From contig JBAUMC010000134.1 in NCBI GenBank assembly GCA_049578505.1, positions 1 through 64,000 of the forward strand: a stretch of DNA of 64,000 nucleotides. The letters are read 5' to 3'. Both the position numbers and the translations under genes were made by a program. Source of the DNA: JAGVPT01 sp049578505 (GTDB lineage Bacteria > Bacteroidota > Ignavibacteria > UBA10030 > UBA8401). The notes beneath the pieces are model-generated. The model was given only the letters and a program-made list of their open reading frames with translations. It was not told where the DNA came from and ran no database searches. How positions within the stretch are numbered: position 1 is the stretch's first letter; every line of letters begins with the position of its first letter. This document shows, piece after piece, positions 45,801 through 54,086 of the stretch.

Positions 45801-46686
45801 CAGCTACTCCATAAGGAGTATTTCCAGTAGGGAAATCGACATTCGCAGCAAACGCTATCGGGCCATTACCGGTGGATGTATTCCGAAGTACCGATACCGA
45901 GCCGGCAAATCTATTAGTGACGACAACGTCAGGTTTTCCGTCTCCGTCGAGATCGGCGATGGCAACGCCATATCCACTTCCGCCGGTCTGGAAACTATCT
46001 TTGGCTGCAAACGTTATCTCGTTACTGCCTGCGATACTCGTATTGCGAAGGACAGATACTGTGCCACTCGTACCGTTTGAAACAACGATATCAAGTTTTC
46101 CGTCTCCATCGAGGTCGCCGATCGCAACGCCCCATGGATTTTTACCGGCCGGAAAATCTATCCTCGCAGCGAATGTATTCGTCGAAATAGTGTCGCCAGC
46201 CGTAGTATTCCGAAACACGGAAATTGAATTGCTGGAAAAATTCGCTACCACAAGGTCTGGTCTACCGTCCCCGTCCAGGTCTCCGATTGCGACGCCATAA
46301 GGAAGAATGCCCGTCGTGAATTCTATCTTGGGAAAAAAACTAGATAACGAAAGTGCGACTCCCCCGGGAAATGTTGGAATGAATGGGGTATTGGAATATA
46401 CGCTAAGGCCGCCTACAGTGACGCTAATAGGGGCATAAGAGGCACTCACAGGAACTGTAACCGAAAGCTGCGTCGGTGAGGCTAAATTGACAGAAGCCTC
46501 CACTCCTCCGAAATACACAATGTTGTTTAATGCAGAGGCGTCAAAATTTGTTCCGGTGATGTTGACAGTCGAACCGACGGGCCCCGATGACGGAGCGAAT
46601 GAGGTAATCGTTGGATTTTGAGAATAGACTTGAGAAACCGCTAAGACAAAAAAGAATATCGATGAGAGTAGCCGGTTCAAGGTCAT
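42895..46686 (-). CDS. IPT/FG-GAP repeat protein with type IX secretion sorting domain
   Basis: A 1263-residue cell-surface or secreted protein. Order: signal peptide; IPT/TIG domain (PTITSFAPSSGPVGSTVNITG); seven FG-GAP/VCBS units at about residues 130-480, each with (D/N)GDGxPD calcium-type loops such as GVAIGDLDGDGRPDLVVANF; a HYDIN-like Ig module near 490-590 (INFGDVLLGNSSEQDLIVTN); further Ig-like modules; and a C-terminal T9SS domain with LYPNYPNPFNPETIIRYAVP and LKVYNVLGQEVRTLVNETV. T9SS would export it and attach or release it at the outer membrane. It is downstream of the Ig-like lipoprotein but separated by a terminator. The adhesin role is inference. Confidence 0.9.
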   Translation of the reverse strand: MTLNRLLSSIFFFVLAVSQVYSQNPTITSFAPSSGPVGSTVNITGTNFDASALNNIVYFGGVEASVNLASPTQLSVTVPVSASYAPISVTVGGLSVYSNTPFIPTFPGGVALSLSSFFPKIEFTTGILPYGVAIGDLDGDGRPDLVVANFSSNSISVFRNTTAGDTISTNTFAARIDFPAGKNPWGVAIGDLDGDGKLDIVVSNGTSGTVSVLRNTSIAGSNEITFAAKDSFQTGGSGYGVAIADLDGDGKPDVVVTNRFAGSVSVLRNTSTGNGPIAFAANVDFPTGNTPYGVAVGDLDGDGKPDLVVANDGGDSLSVFRNTGSGGGIKSSSFAAEVGLATSGTPIAVAIADVNGDGKPDIISANTSDSTLTVFQNTGGSFAAGVDFKLNSEPNSIAVGDFNGDGHPDVATANGNSNTVSVFQNTGTIGGTISANSFASELDFTTASVPYGVVIGDLNGDGRPDLVATSNNNAISVFLSEVGAASITVNTMPINFGDVLLGNSSEQDLIVTNNSANTLFVDSVYANKKEISFSATHGSSSASFKDSLIFRADAIGFFTDTVFIESNALTPLVKVAVSARVYTLPGRPALSSVNPSGWSNAAAFTVTWTNDQNGMLPISKIWYSIDTLPRNAAVVKSQLAGNTSASVSISQVGKDTVYFYLEDSLGNKNQDSIGSVVIKFDNNAPAVLQNNASLDTIFVQADGTLSAIPAIVSTASEPPNESGIREFNVLYRRIDAQAWDSLTISNDTAVIPATSFIKNGLVIGAEYRIHALDSAGNSALSNLLSFEVRYVSDLAVNNFSNIPSVHSLNLPAGQEVKAYRLLSVPYEPEDQRPSSFIDQSFGPDAEKGISYVNWRMTRWINGGWNDYDSFKDSSVVIPGSSFFIITENQGKSTTLSKPELIRSDKMLYTGIQLHQGWNLVGNPFLVDVPFDHLIFQGGNPLAHYYYSGTGNQGGWEGSGSDVDTLRSWQGLAVDVDSTCTLKFDLTGSLLPPAAGRAKKEARMASKEISPQSSKEWTLGIDAARNDIGMSCVGTEIGMRPGATEGLDKSDRVQAPFIGERSILVSLQNAAGSLMKDMRPLSPEGDTWNLTVMTGDGYAKTTLTFGETDEISSQGFKATLIDVGKGLAYDITEQKTILGTTGKDGLGTYRLLIGTPAFVENNLGSVALIPNEPNLYPNYPNPFNPETIIRYAVPNTSKSARVLLKVYNVLGQEVRTLVNETVTPGFYEVTFDGKNLASGTYFYRITISGGSVSYHETKKMLLIR

Positions 46687-46740
46687 CCTCTATTGACGAA
46701 TGTTGAGGTGAAAAAGCTTCAGGGCGAAAAAACGGTTTGT

Positions 46741-46777
46741 AATAAAAACTCCAACCTCATTTAAAGAAGTTGGAGTT
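46741..46777 (-). terminator. Rho-independent terminator after the Ig-like lipoprotein gene
   Basis: On the minus strand AACTCCAAC (46777-46769 read as GAACTCCAAC) pairs with GTTGGAGTT (46755-46747) around a loop, followed by TTTTTATT. It lies between the stop of the 1033-residue protein gene and the start of the FG-GAP gene, so the latter needs its own promoter. Confidence 0.85.
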
Positions 46778-46841
46778 CATTGAGATTCTTATCCAAGCGG
46801 CCGGCGATTGAGTCTGCACGGTCGCTTTTCCTTCTTGCTAA

Positions 46842-49800
46842 CTATTGTACTATCGCATTAAAGCTATATATAGCCGACCCGATGCCTGGCGCAGAAATTG
46901 TTAGGTTTACAGTGACTGTAACCCCCGCCGCTACAGTCGATGGCGCCGACTGATTGACTACTTGAAATGTGAAATCAGTTATCAACGGGCCGGGGAATCT
47001 GGCAAACGCAGCGTTTGGAATCGTAGCAGCTGAAGTACTGGTTGAAATATCACCCGACGTTCCGATCCCGAAACCAGATGGAGGGTTCGCAGGCGGCAGA
47101 ATGCTCGCAGTAATTGTAGTCCCGTCGGGCAGCGGATTTCCATTTCCATCTTTCACTGTAATTGAAATTGAAGGAGAAAGGTTAGTGATAGCGCTTATCG
47201 GCACGACGGTATCCGGAATACCAGTCACGGTAATTGGTCCGACTCCCCCCACCACTAACAAGCTATCCAACACATTCGTTAAGTTGTGGCCTTGTGTCTG
47301 AGCATATACCCAAAAATACCCATTTCTCCCTCCTATAAGGGCTGCGTATGGGCCGCTGACAGGTTTGTAATCAGACGCCGGGTTAAGTGACGGGAACGGG
47401 AGAGGATTCACCAATAGCAGATTCACTGTTGCCGTCCCGCTCAAGTCGGTATAAGCGCCATTGCCGGTTTGGATAACACCAGCCTGCGAATGGAAGTAGA
47501 CCGCTGTACCCAGAGCAACTGGATTGCTGAAGGTGTCGCCAACTGCAACGCCGAAGGAAACGGTACTAGGAGGAGAACTATTCCACGGTCCGAACACATA
47601 ACGACTTCCCAATAGTGTAAAATGTGCCTGGTCAGCGAATCCAGCATGAACGGTTATCTTAACAGGTTGAGAGATTAACGTAGTACGACCCGGGACGTTG
47701 ATATGCGCAACGACTTGAACCACACCAGCTTCGGTTCCGCTTACTACTGACGTATGCAACTGCCCATTATCATCCGTACTGTCAGTGCTCGGGATAACCG
47801 ACGGAGGCGTTCCACCTGCAATGGTAGAGTTCGGGAAAAACTGAATATTATATGTTACTCCCACACGGCGCTGCCGGTCAATCGGTATTCCTAAAGAATC
47901 GGTGACTTGATAGCGGATCGTTGAGTTCTCGAGCGCGCCGACGCCGTCAACAAAAATGTCCGTGGCTGTTGCACCTAAATACAAAACCTGAGAAGCAAGA
48001 CGTGAAGATGGAGGGATAATAATATAGACCACCTTCGGGTTCGACGATAATGTAATTGAATCCTTCGTCGTTGAAGCCGTGACCGCTACTTCTCCAAATT
48101 TCGTCCCGCTGACAAGTGTCGTCTTCACATTACCACCAGTGTCGGTAGTTGCAGTCGACGGTGAGAGATATTCTCCTCCGCCTAATGTCAAGGGAAGGTT
48201 AAACGTCACCGGCACATTTTTCGCAGGCAGGCCGAATGTGTTATACACTTTGAAACTGATGACATCGGTATTGATACCGCCAACACCGGCCACATATATT
48301 GAATCGGGCGACGGGTTCAGTACCACGATCCGGCTCACAACACTGCTATCGACCGTAATGCCCCCCGTTCCGGAAAGGTTGCCCGTGATGATCATTTTGC
48401 CATTGCCATTTTGACTGGTGACGGCAACTGTCAATGTAAGAGGCAGGCTCGCATTCAATCCAGTCGTCCGATTGTCTTTCAATGAAACCTGGAACGCGGT
48501 GAAGTTTTTATTTTGGGTGTCTGGAATATTCACTGTCACATCTCCAGTCATCGTCACGTCTGAAGATGCGGGGCCGGAGGCCGTTACTTGAACAGTGGTC
48601 CCTCCCGTGAGCGGGTTGCCATTGAGGTCGGAGACAGTGTAATTGACCGCAGCCGATGAACCGACCGGAATGATGAAATTAGGAGTGGAAGAAGCCATCA
48701 CTGTTCGGCCCGAGAAGAGTATGGGCATAGAATCGGAAAGAATCGGTCCCGCGGTCACTTTTTGCGGTTTGACTTTCGAAACATGGTTTGCAAGAGGCTT
48801 CGGTATCGAAACATTTCTTGAGATGAAGTTGTCGATGCTGACCCTGCCTTTAGCAGTTAAGAGTACCGGTGCACTCCCTACACTTGCTGTGCTTCCTGCG
48901 GATTGACTCGTCGCTACCTGAGCGGTGACAATAGCAAACCCATTCGATGGAACAGTGTTGCCCGTGAACAGAGTGACGCTTGCGATTCCGTCGTTGTCGG
49001 TCTGACCCTGTCCCTCAATGATCCCTCCCGTTGTGCTAAAGTAGACAGGCGTTCCCGGATGAACCGGATTTCCGTATTTGTCGCCGACCAAAACGCTGAT
49101 CTTATCTTGAAAATTAATGATCACGCCCCCGGGAACATTAAATAACGAGCTCCCGATTGAAAAGTGAGCGCTGTCGGGGTAACCGCCGTAGATCGGAACC
49201 GAAACAATCGCCGACCGGATAGTATCGTAGACCGCCGGGTTAGACTTGTCCTTTACTCCAGCACTCGCCTGCACCGAGGCAATTCCTGCCTTTAGTCCGG
49301 ATGAAAGTTGAACCGTCACTTGGCCCGCAGAATTCGTATGAACGCTGTCAAACCCTAATTGCGCATCGAGCTGATTGATAAATACAAAATTCACATTCAC
49401 TTGGTTAGAGGTGTCAACTGGAACGCCGAGAGAATCTCGCACTTCGAACGTCAGAGTGCATGCGTTGGCTCCTCCGGCCCCCAAGATCGAAAGATTGGGC
49501 TCACTTGATCCGATAAATACAATTTGCCCAGCTCGCTGGGAGGCGGGTGATGTTGTTAAGCTGTCCTGCTTAGAAGTAACTCCTTTTAATGCTATCGCAC
49601 CAAGACTAATTATAGTATCGCTCGGACTGAATGTGAAATACTTTGTCGTCGGCAGCCAGCCGGACCGGGAAAAGGTGATCGAATCGGAAATAGCAACGGT
49701 GTCTGCCTGCGAAAATTTAATCGAAAATGTCCCGTCGGACTTTGTCGTGTCTTGCAACAAAGGGTACCAGAGGACTATGCGGACGCTATCGAGAGGCGTT

Positions 49801-49943
49801 GCGCTGAGGTTAACAACGGTGCCCGTCACACTAAAATTGTAAGTCCCGGCAAACTTTTCGACTGCCACCGGGTTCTTTTGACAGGAGAACATCATGGCAA
49901 GCGCCAGCGTAATAATATATGTCAAGTATTGTCGATGTTTCAT
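46842..49943 (-). CDS. Large Ig-like (invasin/BIG1-type) lipoprotein
   Basis: A 1033-residue predicted lipoprotein: signal MKHRQYLTYIITLALAMMFSC with lipobox Cys21, then CarboxypepD/Ig-like FSVTGTVVNLSATPLDSVRI. Several BIG1/filament-type Ig modules follow, marked by SAxVxVxxTNxxGxV-like patterns (for example VHTNSAGQVTVQLSSGLKAG and DSTDDNGQLHTSVVSGTEAG). Two blocks of roughly 230 residues, near 130-370 and 640-880, have the same module order (FIGSSEPNLSILGAGGANA versus YLGATATDIFVDGVGALEN), an internal duplication. It has no T9SS domain. It follows the secretin gene by 195 bases; a pilus-associated or adhesive role is inferred. Confidence 0.85.
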   Translation of the reverse strand: MKHRQYLTYIITLALAMMFSCQKNPVAVEKFAGTYNFSVTGTVVNLSATPLDSVRIVLWYPLLQDTTKSDGTFSIKFSQADTVAISDSITFSRSGWLPTTKYFTFSPSDTIISLGAIALKGVTSKQDSLTTSPASQRAGQIVFIGSSEPNLSILGAGGANACTLTFEVRDSLGVPVDTSNQVNVNFVFINQLDAQLGFDSVHTNSAGQVTVQLSSGLKAGIASVQASAGVKDKSNPAVYDTIRSAIVSVPIYGGYPDSAHFSIGSSLFNVPGGVIINFQDKISVLVGDKYGNPVHPGTPVYFSTTGGIIEGQGQTDNDGIASVTLFTGNTVPSNGFAIVTAQVATSQSAGSTASVGSAPVLLTAKGRVSIDNFISRNVSIPKPLANHVSKVKPQKVTAGPILSDSMPILFSGRTVMASSTPNFIIPVGSSAAVNYTVSDLNGNPLTGGTTVQVTASGPASSDVTMTGDVTVNIPDTQNKNFTAFQVSLKDNRTTGLNASLPLTLTVAVTSQNGNGKMIITGNLSGTGGITVDSSVVSRIVVLNPSPDSIYVAGVGGINTDVISFKVYNTFGLPAKNVPVTFNLPLTLGGGEYLSPSTATTDTGGNVKTTLVSGTKFGEVAVTASTTKDSITLSSNPKVVYIIIPPSSRLASQVLYLGATATDIFVDGVGALENSTIRYQVTDSLGIPIDRQRRVGVTYNIQFFPNSTIAGGTPPSVIPSTDSTDDNGQLHTSVVSGTEAGVVQVVAHINVPGRTTLISQPVKITVHAGFADQAHFTLLGSRYVFGPWNSSPPSTVSFGVAVGDTFSNPVALGTAVYFHSQAGVIQTGNGAYTDLSGTATVNLLLVNPLPFPSLNPASDYKPVSGPYAALIGGRNGYFWVYAQTQGHNLTNVLDSLLVVGGVGPITVTGIPDTVVPISAITNLSPSISITVKDGNGNPLPDGTTITASILPPANPPSGFGIGTSGDISTSTSAATIPNAAFARFPGPLITDFTFQVVNQSAPSTVAAGVTVTVNLTISAPGIGSAIYSFNAIVQ

Positions 49944-50138
49944 AAGCTCCCTCGCAAATGATCGTTTCTCACAAGTCTGTTCGATCTAGAGATAATTTTC
50001 AGGTCACACTACCAACGCAACCTCTTCATGCATCCACTACCACCAAAATCACCCGTTAGGCGACGTTGGCCGCAAATGCAATCTCCGTGTTGTCATGGAC
50101 GAAAGGATTGACAGAAATCACAACGCCTTCGAGTGGTC

Positions 50139-51497
50139 TTACTGCTTAGGCATCCGTTTGGCATTATCCTCTTCCATCTGCTTCTGAGTCTTCTCAATCA
50201 GGTCCTCGTTATTCTTCAGCTTATCGGCGAGGCGCTCTTCGATTGTGGGGACCACGTCAGCCTTCAGGAGTATAATGAGCTCGTCCTTGGTATCCGCGCT
50301 TACCTCGGAACCAAAAATATACCGCAATCCGAAAACATACCACGGCAGGTCTTTAAGAAAGGGGACACCTGCACGGCTGCTTGTCTTAGTGGTTGAATAG
50401 AGTCCGCCGAGGACCGTCTCTTCCCCGTCATTCAAGACCAAATACGTATCGATAGAAGACTTGTCGATATTCCCGGCGTCCTGCTTGCTGTTTTCAACGT
50501 GAATGGCCAGGCTAATGAATCGCACTCCCCTCAGCTCATAGAGCGTTGGGGTAACCTGTACAATAATACCCGTCGCTATTTGCTGCTGGATGGTGTTCCC
50601 GGCAAAATCTTTGGTTGTCACGAAAATATCCGTTCCGATTTGTATCTGTCCCTTTTTCCCCGAAGAAACGGTTACCTGCGGATTCGAAATGACATCCCCT
50701 ATCCCGTTTCCTTCAAGAAAAGAGATAAAGCCGGTAAGATTACCAAAATTCAATTTGGGAATTATTCGGGCAATAAAAGCATCCGGCAAGGTTGTCTGGC
50801 CTGAACTGCCGCCAGAAGAACCGGAGCCAGAGGTGGAAGCCTGCTGATCAGGATTCTCCAGATTGCTCTTCAACTGACCGCCATAGACTGACCCGTTCGT
50901 GCTGTTGCTATCTTTAAAGGTCCAATTGATTCCCGTGTTGAGTGTTTTTGAAACATCGACGGAAAAGAAGACCGTCGAGATCTTGATATCTCGAGAAAGA
51001 AGCATTGCTTTGGAGGACGAGTCCCTGAACCCAGCTCCACTCATGGCACCTCCGCCCCCCCCTCCCGCTGCCAATGCTTTAGTGCTATCTTGCGGGTTTA
51101 TAATCTGGAAATATTCTTCCTTCTCTTCGTACCACAACGAGTTCGCACGAAGCACCGTTTCGAACGCCTGGAGCCAGTACATGTTCTCGATGTCGACCCC
51201 GATTTCTTTCTTGTTATTTGTCGGATCGACGATAATCTTGTTCAAATATTTCTTACTGAAATCGGTGAACAGCGAGACGGCTTTGTCAAACGGCAAAGTC
51301 TTGGACATCGAGATTAATTCTTCCGGCGAAACATAATCATTCAATATCAAACGCCGCTCACGGTTGTTTTGAGCGCTCACGCACTGCATTCCCAAAATCA
51401 GAGCCGCGCAGAGCAATAGAATATTCCTCCCGAATGCCGGCGCTTCACTGCGAGACGGCAGGACGGTTCTTCGGGAATGGATAGCCAGAGTTTTCAT
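50139..51497 (-). CDS. Secretin, short PilQ/GspD-type
   Basis: A 452-residue outer-membrane secretin for the type IV pilus-like system. The signal/hydrophobic region is NILLLCAALILGMQCVSA. A small N-domain is seen around LPFDKAVSLFTDFSKKYLNK and ENMYWLQAFETVLRANSLWY (secretin/TonB short N-terminal type). The secretin core runs from about residue 235 (FISFLEGNGIGDVISNPQVT) to VPFLKDLPWYVFGLRYIFGS and DELIILLKADVVP. It is much shorter than typical PilQ (around 700), lacking AMIN domains. ATG overlaps the PilO/PilP-like stop by four bases. Confidence 0.88.
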   Translation of the reverse strand: MKTLAIHSRRTVLPSRSEAPAFGRNILLLCAALILGMQCVSAQNNRERRLILNDYVSPEELISMSKTLPFDKAVSLFTDFSKKYLNKIIVDPTNNKKEIGVDIENMYWLQAFETVLRANSLWYEEKEEYFQIINPQDSTKALAAGGGGGGAMSGAGFRDSSSKAMLLSRDIKISTVFFSVDVSKTLNTGINWTFKDSNSTNGSVYGGQLKSNLENPDQQASTSGSGSSGGSSGQTTLPDAFIARIIPKLNFGNLTGFISFLEGNGIGDVISNPQVTVSSGKKGQIQIGTDIFVTTKDFAGNTIQQQIATGIIVQVTPTLYELRGVRFISLAIHVENSKQDAGNIDKSSIDTYLVLNDGEETVLGGLYSTTKTSSRAGVPFLKDLPWYVFGLRYIFGSEVSADTKDELIILLKADVVPTIEERLADKLKNNEDLIEKTQKQMEEDNAKRMPKQ

Positions 51498-52390
51498 GGG
51501 GTAATCCCTTGTGATTTTTTTTCAAAAGCAATCTGTTTGTTCACCGTCTCGATGATGCCTCCATTATTGAGCGTGAACTCAACAACACCTTCCTGAGGAT
51601 GCGTTGCAGTCATTTTGCCGAGATACACTTCGTCTCCGACCTGAAGCGTGATAAGCCTCCCCATCGGGTCCATCACGAGAGCTTTTCCGGGGGCCACCGC
51701 CTTCACGTTTACAGTGGAGACATCGAGGAGGTTGCGGACATTCTGCGGAGAAAGTTTTAAGACACTCGGGAGAAACGGGTTTGACGTGATCGGCTGCGGA
51801 ACCGAATCAGGTTTCATGACCGGTTTCCCCAAGGAATTCTCCGATGTAAAGAACGCCTCCAACTCCATTTCATATCTCAAGTCTATCGTTGGAAATTCTT
51901 CAGTCGCTTTTGTTTGTTCTTCTCCATGCACTGTCACGCTGCTGATTTTATACAAGCGCCGTCCGTTTTCCAGCAGCCAGATAAAACGAAAGATATTCGG
52001 AAACTCTGAGATCCCGGTCAGCTTGTAGGTATTGTATCCGTATTTTCCCGCCGATTTCGACCCTGAGAATGTCATGTTCAAACGCAACTGCCCGCTCTCG
52101 TCGATGATGTCGCTCAGGTACCCGTACGTCTGCGAAGAAATATCCGATTCGCCGATCTCTTTTGTTCTATTGTTCCAGCGGTGAACCGTCTCGCGGAGCT
52201 TTTCCTGCATCCCGGTGATCGCGCTTGTCTGCAGCGTATTATCTTTAAGCTGGCTTTCGATTGCTTTCGCTTCTTTCTTATACTTGTTTATCTTCCCGGG
52301 CTGGTAAATAAAAGAGATATATCCCCCGATCCCGATGACGAGGAAAAGAAGAACACCAAGCGCAATTGAATTACGAATTTTATAAGACAC
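51494..52390 (-). CDS. PilO-PilP-like fusion, pilus alignment complex
   Basis: A 298-residue inner-membrane protein. One N-terminal helix (IALGVLLFLVIGIGGYISFI), a coiled coil (KINKYKKEAKAIESQLKD), then a PilO-like ferredoxin fold (SGSKSAGKYGYNTYKLTG, FPNIFRFIWLLENGRRLYKI). From about residue 205 a PilP/GspC-HR-like module follows a Pro-rich linker (NPFLPSVLKLSPQNVRNLLD, ALVMDPMGRLITLQVGDEVY, GVVEFTLNNGGIIETVNKQ). In classical systems PilO and PilP are separate. GTG start at 52390 with GGGAT upstream; the stop overlaps the secretin ATG. Confidence 0.75.
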   Translation of the reverse strand: MSYKIRNSIALGVLLFLVIGIGGYISFIYQPGKINKYKKEAKAIESQLKDNTLQTSAITGMQEKLRETVHRWNNRTKEIGESDISSQTYGYLSDIIDESGQLRLNMTFSGSKSAGKYGYNTYKLTGISEFPNIFRFIWLLENGRRLYKISSVTVHGEEQTKATEEFPTIDLRYEMELEAFFTSENSLGKPVMKPDSVPQPITSNPFLPSVLKLSPQNVRNLLDVSTVNVKAVAPGKALVMDPMGRLITLQVGDEVYLGKMTATHPQEGVVEFTLNNGGIIETVNKQIAFEKKSQGITP

Positions 52391-52402
52391 GAAAATCCCT
52401 TT

Positions 52403-53971
52403 TCAATCGGAATCGAGTTTCTGAATCGTCAAAATGAATTTGTACACCGTCTGGCCGCGTATCTCCTGCAACTCGACTGACTGCAGCGTAGCCTTCTCAA
52501 ACATATTCGCGATACGCGGGATGCGGGGCCGGTAGAGAGTGTAGCCCGTCAGCTCAATAGTACTGTCCGGTTTGGTGATAATGTCCCCGATCCAGACAGA
52601 CTTGACGTCTTCGACGCTTTGAGTGAGATGATAAAAAACTTTGCTCCATCGATTGTAGTTCGGCACGATGTTGTCGTACACTTCGAGCGCACTGATAAAC
52701 TGCTGGTTCTGCACCGTCAAACTGTCCAGGATTTTTTGGAGGCGATCATTCTCAGACTGCTGAAGCTGCTTCTGCTGGAGATCTCTGTTGGCTGCGCGCA
52801 CATCTTCTGCAAGATCGGCAACTCGAGTCGTGAAAAACAAGGTCCCAAGAAAAATAAGGAGCATGAGGAGATATCCGTGCCACGCAAGCTTGAATACTTT
52901 CTGACCTTCGCGAAAACTCTGCGGGAGGAGGTCGATGGAATAATAGTTTGCATTCTTTTGATCCAACACTCTCATCGCCACGGAGATCGGTACCGCATAC
53001 TCCGATGTTATCTCTTCGACACTTTGCTGCAACGCGCCCGTGTCGAGATTTTTGGGAATAAGATAATCGATCGGCGCTTCTGCAAATTGCGGCGAAAGAA
53101 ATTGCTTCAATTCGAGCTTGTGCGCTTCGCCAGCGAGGAAAATCCTGTCCAGGCGCATGATGCCTGCGCTGTCTTGTTCGAGCAGAATGCGCGAATAGAG
53201 GGTGTTTTCAATGTTCGGAGAAGTTCTTCCTTCGCTGATCACCGGAGCAAAATGTAGGAAATCCTTCCCCTTCAAAAAGATCAACCTGCTGAATTCACTC
53301 CCTACATACATTATGACCGAGATCTCTTCCGAGCCGACTTCGTAATTCGCCCGGACAAGGTTCATGAGGGAGACATCGGAAGTTTCAATGAACGGGATCC
53401 GGGGAATTCTCTTTCCGATAAAGTCTTTTATGTTCTCCAGAATGTCGATGAGGCTCAGTCCATCTTCGCGAATAACCGAGAGGATCTGACCTTCGGTCGC
53501 CTTGATAAAGGCAACGGCATCCGAGTTGGGCTTGGATGCGCGAATTTTGGATAGCTCTTCGACTAACTTTTTCTTCAACTTCCCGCCGCCGAGGCCGAAT
53601 GAATCCTCAAACGTCTGGTAATAAACGCTCGGCTCGGAGATCGAATAAGAGAATTGATATTTGTACGACGGATAATCGGTGAGCAATCCAAGAATGACGC
53701 TGTTGTTGGTTTCCGCCCCTTCAGCCTCTTCTGCAACACCTTCTTGGATAATGGGGGTGTTTGCCGAGGCTTCCAATAAATCCACCCCCTCCAAACCGGT
53801 GCCGACCTCGGCCGTGGCTTGCCGTTCCTCGAGCTTCTTTACAAGGTTAACAGTCTTGAAATCTTCAAGATGGAATTGCTTGCCCCTCAACGCGATATGG
53901 ACAAACTTAACGTCCAGCCCGTCGACGAAAATAGTTAGAGCAGTTTTTCCTTCACCTTTCGAATAGGGCAT
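52403..53971 (-). CDS. PilM-PilN/GspL-like fusion protein
   Basis: A 522-residue protein with a cytoplasmic PilM/GspL-like part (opening TALTIFVDGLDVKFVHIALR; strand/loop YEVGSEEISVIMYVGSEFSR) and, near residues 360-380, a membrane helix (GYLLMLLIFLGTLFFTT). A periplasmic coiled coil (LQQKQLQQSENDRLQKILDS) and PilN-like end (SVEDVKSVWIGDIITKPDST) complete it. The actin-like ATP motifs are degenerate, so ATP binding is doubtful. It is followed 12 bases later by the PilO/PilP-like gene. Confidence 0.75.
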   Translation of the reverse strand: MPYSKGEGKTALTIFVDGLDVKFVHIALRGKQFHLEDFKTVNLVKKLEERQATAEVGTGLEGVDLLEASANTPIIQEGVAEEAEGAETNNSVILGLLTDYPSYKYQFSYSISEPSVYYQTFEDSFGLGGGKLKKKLVEELSKIRASKPNSDAVAFIKATEGQILSVIREDGLSLIDILENIKDFIGKRIPRIPFIETSDVSLMNLVRANYEVGSEEISVIMYVGSEFSRLIFLKGKDFLHFAPVISEGRTSPNIENTLYSRILLEQDSAGIMRLDRIFLAGEAHKLELKQFLSPQFAEAPIDYLIPKNLDTGALQQSVEEITSEYAVPISVAMRVLDQKNANYYSIDLLPQSFREGQKVFKLAWHGYLLMLLIFLGTLFFTTRVADLAEDVRAANRDLQQKQLQQSENDRLQKILDSLTVQNQQFISALEVYDNIVPNYNRWSKVFYHLTQSVEDVKSVWIGDIITKPDSTIELTGYTLYRPRIPRIANMFEKATLQSVELQEIRGQTVYKFILTIQKLDSD

Positions 53972-54086
53972 CTGGAAATGCTGTCGGAGTAGTGTATAAT
54001 GTTAATTAATGAAAACTTCTACATTCAAAAAGCAGCGTGAAGCCTCATCGGTTGATGGCTGCGCTGCGAAATTTCGGGTGCGAGTG

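Noticed and set aside
45290..46300. Regular repeats on both strands, possible CRISPR-like array
   Set aside because: They are the coding repeats for the seven FG-GAP/VCBS units (GDLDGDGxPD loops), in frame and degenerate at third positions.
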